Below, in pieces: positions 1-5,325 of a stretch of 6,629 bases of DNA. The stretch's first letter is position 1, and each line of letters starts with the position of its first letter. The translations under genes were made by a program, and so were the position numbers. The DNA is taken from positions 1 through 6,629 of the forward strand of contig JAKAUH010000927.1 in assembly GCA_021818605.1 (NCBI GenBank). The letters run 5' to 3'. The notes under the pieces were generated by a model. That model made no database searches and was not told where the DNA came from. It worked only from the letters and a program-made list of their open reading frames with translations. Origin of the DNA: Planctomycetota bacterium. Its GTDB lineage: Bacteria; Planctomycetota; Planctomycetia; Isosphaerales; Isosphaeraceae.

Positions 1-698
1 GGCCGGAACGACGGCGGCGCCTCGCCGGGCCGGCGCGCGTAACCCCGCTCCATGACGACGATCATCGGCCGTGCCTTCCGCTCGGCGATCAGGTTGTCCA
101 GGATGAACGCGACGCGCCCCTGCCTGGGCCAGCCCGTCTCATCCTCGCCGCCGCCGTGCTGCAGGTAGAGGACCGGATATCGCCTCTCGCGATCGTTGTC
201 GTAGCCGGGCGGGGTGTAGACGAAGGCGTGCCGCCACTCCCTGGTCGTGCCGGAGAAATACCAGCGCTCGCGGACCTCGCCGTGCGGCACGTCCCTGGGC
301 GAGTAGTAGTCCACGCCCTTCTCCGGGATCTCGATGCCGCTGGCGTCCTTGCCGGTCCCGTAGAACGTGTGGCTGCCGGGGTCGTTGACCTCCGCGCCAT
401 CGATGAACACGCGGTAATAATGGAACCCCGGCACCTGGGGTTCGGTGGTCGCTGTCCAGAAGCCGCCCTCGCCCTTCGTCGCGGGATACCGCTGGCTATC
501 GAAGAACCCGAAGACGACTTTCTGGGCGTCGGGCGCCTTGATCCGAAATGTCACCCGCAGGTCGGGATGGATTCGGGGATACTGCGCGCCCTGAACATTG
601 GTGGACGCGGGAATCGAGTCCTCCGGCTTCGAATCCTGAGCGCGCCCAGGGGGCGGCAGGATGAGGCAGAGCAGTCCGGCAAGCCACAGGCGATTCAT
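1..698 (-). CDS. Exported esterase, alpha/beta-hydrolase fold with N-terminal Ig-like domain (3' end missing)
   Basis: The reading frame opens with ATG at 698 and stays open to the left edge (232 complete codons), so the C-terminal half is missing. Residues 1-20 look like a Sec signal peptide: a short basic start, a hydrophobic core at about 4-14, and a likely cut after Ala20 (GRA|QD). Residues about 38-130 resemble the Ig-like/CBM48-like (E-set) domain that precedes many carbohydrate esterases, with FGFFDS, GFHYYRVFIDG and NDPGS segments. The hydrolase domain begins near 136-165 (DVPHGEVRERWYFS, then FVYTPPGYD) and reaches the oxyanion-side strand YPVLYLQHGGGEDETGW at 174-190. This is the pattern of feruloyl-esterase/enterochelin-esterase-like proteins of the CE1 type. 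The GxSxG serine and the Asp/His of the triad would lie beyond the edge, so activity cannot be judged. It probably acts on an ester in the periplasm or outside the cell; the substrate is unknown. The start is supported by GGGAGGT six bases upstream. It follows the large dehydrogenase-like gene by 85 bases on the same strand. Confidence 0.88.
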   Translation of the reverse strand, partial: MNRLWLAGLLCLILPPPGRAQDSKPEDSIPASTNVQGAQYPRIHPDLRVTFRIKAPDAQKVVFGFFDSQRYPATKGEGGFWTATTEPQVPGFHYYRVFIDGAEVNDPGSHTFYGTGKDASGIEIPEKGVDYYSPRDVPHGEVRERWYFSGTTREWRHAFVYTPPGYDNDRERRYPVLYLQHGGGEDETGWPRQGRVAFILDNLIAERKARPMIVVMERGYARRPGEAPPSFR

Positions 699-704
699 CG
701 GTGG

Positions 705-711
705 ACCTCCC
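705..711 (-). promoter_or_regulatory. Ribosome binding site of the esterase gene
   Basis: Read on the minus strand this is GGGAGGT, a strong Shine-Dalgarno match, six bases before the ATG at 698. It fixes the start that also gives a clean signal peptide. It contrasts with the weak site in front of the large upstream gene. Confidence 0.75.
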
Positions 712-730
712 ATCTTGGGCAAATCGGACC

Positions 731-768
731 TCAACAAGAAACGCCGCTTCCGCACGCCGGAGCCGCGT
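731..768 (-). terminator. Candidate intrinsic terminator after the large dehydrogenase/cytochrome gene
   Basis: On the minus strand an imperfect GC-rich hairpin (arms 759-768 and 741-750, four plus five pairs with one mismatch and one G-U, loop about eight bases) is followed by TTTCTTGTTG. It starts about 15 bases after the TAA stop of the large gene and ends before the ribosome binding site of the esterase gene. The mismatch and the broken T-run make it a weak or partial terminator at best; it may reduce read-through into the esterase gene rather than stop it. Confidence 0.4.
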
Positions 769-783
769 CTCGAAAACGGATCA

Positions 784-3700
784 TTACTCGAAGCCTTCAA
801 CCGTCGCGGCCAGGATGATCGGGGCGGTCTGGTCGCTCCCCTTCACCAGCTCGATGCTGGCGATCGTTTCCTTCTTCCCGGGCGTGACGGTCAGATACCG
901 GACCTGCTGACCGCCGAGCTTGAACGCTGCCTTCGAGCCCGGGACATCCCGCGCGCCGTTGACGTTGGCGATGTGCACGCCGTTCTTCATCTCATGGTTC
1001 TCGGTCGTGCCATCGTCGTACCGGATGCGGACGATCATCGAGACGGTGCCCTCGCGGCCAAAAGGATACGCCGCGGCCGCCACGCCGCCCAGCAGGTGGA
1101 TCGCCTTTCCCGGCGCGTTCACCGGCAGGGTGACGGATTTCGGCATCCTCGGCGCGAGGGTGCCGATCGGGCCGTTGAGCATGATCGCGTTCGGCATCCG
1201 ATCTCCCTGCGGGTCGACCAGGATGAACGGCACGCCGTCGACGACCTTCGGACCCCAGTCCTCGAAGACCAGCCGCGTGACTCGACCGCGAGGCCCGAGA
1301 GGAATCCCCTCGGTCGTCGTGATGGTGGCGACCTTGCGGAGGTCGAGCGGCAGATACTTCCCCTTGTGCGTAAGAAACGCCAGCAGGTCGGCCAGTCCCT
1401 GGGGCGGGACCGACTTCTCGAACCCCTCCGGCATGATTGACTTCTTCGAAGCGGCGAGTTCGTCGATGTCCTCCCGCAGGATCGTCTGCTTCTTTCCCTC
1501 GGCGTCGAGCAGGTCGACCGAGGTCCTCGTCTCGCCAGCCAGCAGGCCGCTCAGGACCCGGCCGTCCGTCGTCGAGACGGTGTACTGGAGGTAGTTCCCC
1601 TCGACCGAGCGGCTGGGATCCAGGATGTGGACGATCAGCTCGCTCGCGGGATGCGCGGCCATCCCGGTGAGGTCCGGGCCGACCTTGCCTCCCTCGCCGG
1701 AATGCACATGGCATTTCATGCATTCTTTCTTGAAGACCTCCCGGCCGCGCGAGACGTTCCCGCCCTTCAGGACGATCGGCCCCAGCGCCTGGATAACCCT
1801 CTCGCGATCGGGGTCGGGCAACCCGCCTCCCCTGGCTAGCAGGGCCCTGGCGCGGCCGGCGATTTTCGCGTCCGGGTGGGACGCCAGCGACTGCGACTGG
1901 TCCAGCGAGAGGAGCGACATCGCCACCTTGCCCTGCTCGATCCCCGTCAATAGCGCCGCCGTCCACTCGGTCTTGCCCAGCAGCGCCAGGAGGCTGGCCT
2001 TGCGGGCCGCCGGCGTCATCGGCCCGATCGCGGCGACCAGCGCCGGGCCGACCTCGGGCGAATCGCTCCTCGCCACGGCGTTAATCAGGCCGCTGGCGAG
2101 CTCTGGCGAGGTCTTCGCGGTGACCAGCGCGATGACGTCGCGCGCGGCCCGAGCGTCGCTCTTGCGCAGCTCGATCAACTGTCGGGCGGCCTCGACGCGG
2201 GCTGCATCGGGCCGTGATGCATTCGAGGCCGCGGCGAGGAAATCCCTGGCGAGGCCGACGACGAACGCGTCGAGCCCCTTGACGCCCCAGCGCGAGGCGA
2301 GCCCGAGCATCTGGCCGCGTGCCTCGGGCGAGAGCGTGGGCAGGATTCCGGCGATCGTCCGCTCCGTCGGAGCGTCGAGCTTCGGAGTTCGGTCGCGCGG
2401 CCATCCCCGAGCGAGGCCCGAGATCAGGGCGTCACGCACCGCCGGCTTCATTTTGCCCTGGAGGACGAGGATCGCGGCGATCGAGTCCACTGGACCGCCC
2501 CGCGCGTAGTGCTCGGCGACCCTCGCCGTGACCGGGACCAGCAGCCGTCCGTCCGGTCCGCCGGATCCGCGACGCGCCAGCGCCTTGAAGAACTCAGCGG
2601 CGTGAGCGGCGGCGGCGATCGTCAGAGCATCGCCCATCCACCGATCCTGCTGATTCCTCGGATCGACCAGGGCCGAGACGATCCCCGAGGCTTCTGCGAT
2701 CTCCCCCGTACCGGGCATCTCGGACATCGCCAGGCAGGCGGCCAGGCGGACCTGTGGGTCGGGGTCCTCGAGGACGCCGCTGTCCAGCAGGTCCGGCACG
2801 ACGCCGGAATGCCGGGGCAGGGCGAGGACCGCGGCACGACGCACGGCGGGCGACGGATTTTTCAGCCCACCCACGACGGCGGCGAGCACCTCATCGCCGC
2901 GAGGCGAAGCGCCGGCCGGACCGTCGCCGTCCAGCAGGCCCAACCCGTGCAACGCCCAGATCGCGTGCACCCCGGCGGCGTTCAGACCGATCGAGTCCAT
3001 CGGCCCGTCGATCAACCGCGCGAGATCGCTCTTGACGGACCGATCGCCCCGCTCCACGAGCAACCGCTGCGCCTGCAGCCGCCAGAACATGTTGTCATTC
3101 CTGAGCGCGGCGACCAATCCCTTCGGGTCGTCCTTTGAGAGCTTCGGCCGATCGCTGGGCCGGCCGTGCTTCGCGACGATCCGGTAGATCCGCCCGTGCG
3201 TCTTGTCGCGCAGCGGGGTCTCGTACGCCGAGCCCTTGCCCGTCCTGTAACCCTTGGGCGTGGGATTGTGCTGCACGATGAAGTTATACCAGTCGATCAC
3301 CCAGACCTGCCCGTCAGGACCGACCTCCGCGAGGATTGGCGAGGTCCACTCGTCGTCGCTGGCCACGAGGTTCCAGGCGTTGTGCGAGTGGAAGTCCGTG
3401 CCGTCGGGGTGGAGGGTGAACGTCGCGACGAGGTGCCCGGTCGGCTCGGCGACAAAGGCCGTTCTGTTCCAGTAATGCTTCGGATACGTGCGCGCCGTGT
3501 AGAGCGCCGAGCCGGCGCCGGCCGTGAACCCGCCGTGCCAGTCCACCTGCCGGACGTTCTCGGTGATCGGAAAGAATCGATTCGAATCGGCGATGTTCTG
3601 CAGGACCGACGGCGCCATGCCGCGGACCGACTCGTAATAGCGGTTCGCGATCGGCATGTACACGCTGGGGCAGCCGTTGGCGGTCGAGCCGAACAGCAGG

Positions 3701-5136
3701 CCCTCCTCGCTGATGCCGACGCCCCACGAGTTGTTGTTGGTGCTGCGGAGGAACTCGAGCTTCGACCCGTCGGGCCGGAACCGGAAGAACCCCTGGCGGA
3801 AGCTGTGCCGCTCGCCGCCGACCTCGCCGCGGAAGCCGGAATAGCCGATGATCGCATAGATCCAGTTGTCGAGCCCATAGCGCAGGTTCGACGGGCCGGC
3901 GTGCGTGTCATAGGTGCCGAAGCCGGTGAAAATGACCCTGCGCTCGTCGGCCTTGCCATCACCGTCGGTGTCCTTGAGGAACAGCATGTCGGGCGCCTGC
4001 GCGACGATCAGCCCGCCGTTGACATAGCAGAGGCTCGTCGGGATGCTCAGCCCGTCGGCGAAGAGCGAGACCCGATCGGCCGTGCCGTCGCCGTCGGCAT
4101 CCTCGACGATCGAGATCCGGTCGCGTCCCCTGCCTTTCGGCTGCATCTCGTTGGGGTAGTCGACCGTCTCGGCGACGTAAAGCCGGCCGAGGTGGTCCCA
4201 CGTCATCGTGATCGGTTTGTAGATCTGCGGCTCGGCGACGAACAGCCGCGCCTCGAGCCCGGCCGGCAGGGCGAGGTGCTTCCGGGATTCGTCGGGCGCG
4301 AGCGGCTGCTGCATCCGGCGAATCGGCTCGCCGAGCGTGCCCCACCGGGCGCCTGGAGTATAAAGCGGGATCTCGGCGGGCTGGTACTCGAACAGCTTCA
4401 GCCCCTTCGCGACTCGCGGCCGCGAGTCATGGACGTCCCCCTTGCTGGTGGCCCAGCGGATGCCGCGCTCGAGCAGGTCATGGAACCCAGGGTGGCCCCA
4501 GGTGCGGGCGTCGTGACCATACGCCGTGTAGAACACGCGCCCCTTGCCGTGCGTCCGGGTCCAGGTCCAGGGCTCTCGTCCCGACTGGTCGTCGCGGGTC
4601 TGGAGGACGTGGCGGTTCTTCGTGTTGTGCTTCGTGTGGACGTAGGTCTCGTCCCAGGTGCGGAACGGCTCCAGCCCCCGGATGATCGGATGGTCGGGAT
4701 CGACGAGCGTCGTCTCGAACTCGCCGGTGCCGTGCCGCTGGAACTGGGCGCCCACCAGCGCGATGTAGGCGGGCGAGTTCAAAAAGCAGAACGACGCACA
4801 ATGCAGGGGGACGAAGCCGCCGCCGCCGGCAACATAGTCGAGCAGCGCCTTCTCCTGGTCCTTGCTGATCCGGGTGATATTCGCGTAGATGAGGAGCGCG
4901 TCGTACTTGCTCAGGGTCCCGGGGTTCAGGTCTGACACCTTCTCGGTGTAAGCCACATCGATCCCGCGGCCGGCGAGGATTGGCGCGATCTGGGCATACC
5001 GATCGGCAGGGTGGTGCAGTCCCCGGTCTCCGAGGAAGAGGATCGAGAGGGGTTTCGACTCCGGCGGATCAGCGGCCGCGGTGAATGCTGTGAAGAGGAA
5101 AAAGGCCAGCGCGGCCAGACAGGTGTATTGCCTCAT
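784..5136 (-). CDS. Exported ThuA / PVC-type dehydrogenase / HEAT / cytochrome c fusion protein
   Basis: This is a 1450-residue multidomain protein, complete in the window. Residues 1-22 form a signal peptide (hydrophobic 7-20, AAA|DPP). Residues about 29-230 are a ThuA-like domain of the class I glutamine amidotransferase fold (SILFLGDRG, GGGFVPLHCAS at 104-115, GHDARTWGHPGF at 207-218). Residues about 285-655 are a beta-propeller of the PVC 'putative membrane-bound dehydrogenase' type (TIGR02604-like): AEPQIYKPITMTWDHLGRLY, VAETVDYPN, two acidic DxDGDG loops at 346-354 and 389-398, and GPDGQVWVIDWYNFIVQHN at 606-624. Residues about 665-1110 are helical HEAT-type repeats, clearest at 761-807. 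Residues about 1128-1258 are a heme domain of the planctomycete/verrucomicrobial type (TIGR02603-like), with CMKCH at 1139-1143 and a likely axial Met1235 in SIMPEG. Residues about 1265-1450 are a beta-rich domain I cannot name. No membrane segment is seen beyond the signal. The likely role is periplasmic oxidation of a sugar or related compound with electron transfer through the heme; the substrate is unknown. The ThuA name does not prove trehalose metabolism. The start is chosen by the signal peptide; the ribosome site is weak. Confidence 0.95.
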   Translation of the reverse strand: MRQYTCLAALAFFLFTAFTAAADPPESKPLSILFLGDRGLHHPADRYAQIAPILAGRGIDVAYTEKVSDLNPGTLSKYDALLIYANITRISKDQEKALLDYVAGGGGFVPLHCASFCFLNSPAYIALVGAQFQRHGTGEFETTLVDPDHPIIRGLEPFRTWDETYVHTKHNTKNRHVLQTRDDQSGREPWTWTRTHGKGRVFYTAYGHDARTWGHPGFHDLLERGIRWATSKGDVHDSRPRVAKGLKLFEYQPAEIPLYTPGARWGTLGEPIRRMQQPLAPDESRKHLALPAGLEARLFVAEPQIYKPITMTWDHLGRLYVAETVDYPNEMQPKGRGRDRISIVEDADGDGTADRVSLFADGLSIPTSLCYVNGGLIVAQAPDMLFLKDTDGDGKADERRVIFTGFGTYDTHAGPSNLRYGLDNWIYAIIGYSGFRGEVGGERHSFRQGFFRFRPDGSKLEFLRSTNNNSWGVGISEEGLLFGSTANGCPSVYMPIANRYYESVRGMAPSVLQNIADSNRFFPITENVRQVDWHGGFTAGAGSALYTARTYPKHYWNRTAFVAEPTGHLVATFTLHPDGTDFHSHNAWNLVASDDEWTSPILAEVGPDGQVWVIDWYNFIVQHNPTPKGYRTGKGSAYETPLRDKTHGRIYRIVAKHGRPSDRPKLSKDDPKGLVAALRNDNMFWRLQAQRLLVERGDRSVKSDLARLIDGPMDSIGLNAAGVHAIWALHGLGLLDGDGPAGASPRGDEVLAAVVGGLKNPSPAVRRAAVLALPRHSGVVPDLLDSGVLEDPDPQVRLAACLAMSEMPGTGEIAEASGIVSALVDPRNQQDRWMGDALTIAAAAHAAEFFKALARRGSGGPDGRLLVPVTARVAEHYARGGPVDSIAAILVLQGKMKPAVRDALISGLARGWPRDRTPKLDAPTERTIAGILPTLSPEARGQMLGLASRWGVKGLDAFVVGLARDFLAAASNASRPDAARVEAARQLIELRKSDARAARDVIALVTAKTSPELASGLINAVARSDSPEVGPALVAAIGPMTPAARKASLLALLGKTEWTAALLTGIEQGKVAMSLLSLDQSQSLASHPDAKIAGRARALLARGGGLPDPDRERVIQALGPIVLKGGNVSRGREVFKKECMKCHVHSGEGGKVGPDLTGMAAHPASELIVHILDPSRSVEGNYLQYTVSTTDGRVLSGLLAGETRTSVDLLDAEGKKQTILREDIDELAASKKSIMPEGFEKSVPPQGLADLLAFLTHKGKYLPLDLRKVATITTTEGIPLGPRGRVTRLVFEDWGPKVVDGVPFILVDPQGDRMPNAIMLNGPIGTLAPRMPKSVTLPVNAPGKAIHLLGGVAAAAYPFGREGTVSMIVRIRYDDGTTENHEMKNGVHIANVNGARDVPGSKAAFKLGGQQVRYLTVTPGKKETIASIELVKGSDQTAPIILAATVEGFE
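1708..1722 (-). other. c-type heme attachment motif CxxCH
   Basis: These five codons read Cys-Met-Lys-Cys-His (residues 1139-1143 of the large protein), the covalent heme c site, with His1143 as the proximal ligand. It is the only CxxCH in the protein. The downstream SIMPEG (Met1235) is at the place where this family normally supplies the distal ligand. Heme attachment requires export, which agrees with the signal peptide. Confidence 0.95.
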
Positions 5137-5144
5137 CAGTAGAT

Positions 5145-5150
5145 TCTCTC
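5145..5150 (-). promoter_or_regulatory. Weak ribosome binding site of the large gene
   Basis: The minus strand reads GAGAGA eight bases before the ATG at 5136. It is a poor Shine-Dalgarno match but at good spacing. The frame has no stop just upstream, so the start rests mainly on the signal peptide that begins at this ATG. Translation may instead depend on coupling to a short upstream frame that ends in TGATG here. Confidence 0.45.
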
Positions 5151-5218
5151 GCTCGGACGTGGGCCTGCGACCGCGGCTCGAATCGGGACGGGTGATCCCA
5201 TGGGCGCGGCACCTCGAC

Positions 5219-5244
5219 GGGCCGGGCTCGACCCGACCCGGCTC
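5219..5244. repeat. Inverted repeat in the gap between the TPR gene and the large gene
   Basis: GGGCCGGG at 5219-5226 pairs with CCCGGCTC at 5237-5244 (eight pairs, one of them G-U or mismatched at the edge; the core GCCGGG/CCCGGC is perfect) around a ten-base loop. No T-run follows it on the minus strand, so it is not a standard intrinsic terminator. It could be a leader RNA hairpin, or chance in GC-rich DNA. Confidence 0.4.
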
Positions 5245-5256
5245 CGCGCGCTCTCG

Positions 5257-5293
5257 ATCTGACGGGGGCCTCGCTTCCCCCTCGGTGTCAGAT
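5257..5293. repeat. Nested inverted repeat downstream of the TPR gene
   Basis: The arms ATCTGAC (5257-5263) and GTCAGAT (5287-5293) match perfectly. Just inside, GGGGG (5264-5268) can pair with CCCCC (5277-5281) around an eight-base loop, leaving a five-base bulge on one side. It lies about 30 bases after the TGA of the TPR gene. No T-run follows on the minus strand, so it could be a Rho-type or U-poor terminator hairpin, an operator, or a leader RNA fold. No clear -35/-10 promoter pair was recognised anywhere in the 5138-5325 gap. Confidence 0.5.
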
Positions 5294-5325
5294 TGGGAAA
5301 ACGCCTCCCGACGTTACAGCCGGCC

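Noticed and set aside
1625..2509. 294-codon plus-strand frame opposite the HEAT and heme region
   Set aside because: It has no recognisable motif, and its composition follows from the reverse complement of the Ala/Leu-rich HEAT repeats.
3166..4935. 589-codon open frame on the plus strand
   Set aside because: It lies wholly antisense to the large protein, whose domains are recognisable along the same stretch. The translation is rich in Arg, Val, Asp and Glu without any recognisable fold, as expected of a GC-rich shadow frame.
4447..5052. Trehalose utilisation as the function of the ThuA domain
   Set aside because: The family name comes from one rhizobial gene. Nothing else in the window concerns trehalose, and the domain is widespread in planctomycete exported proteins.
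5068..5136. Lipoprotein signal at Cys6 of the large protein
   Set aside because: The Cys comes before the hydrophobic core and lacks a lipobox, so an ordinary Sec signal cut near Ala22 fits better. Cys11 of the esterase was rejected for the same reason: it lies inside the hydrophobic core and has Leu at -1.
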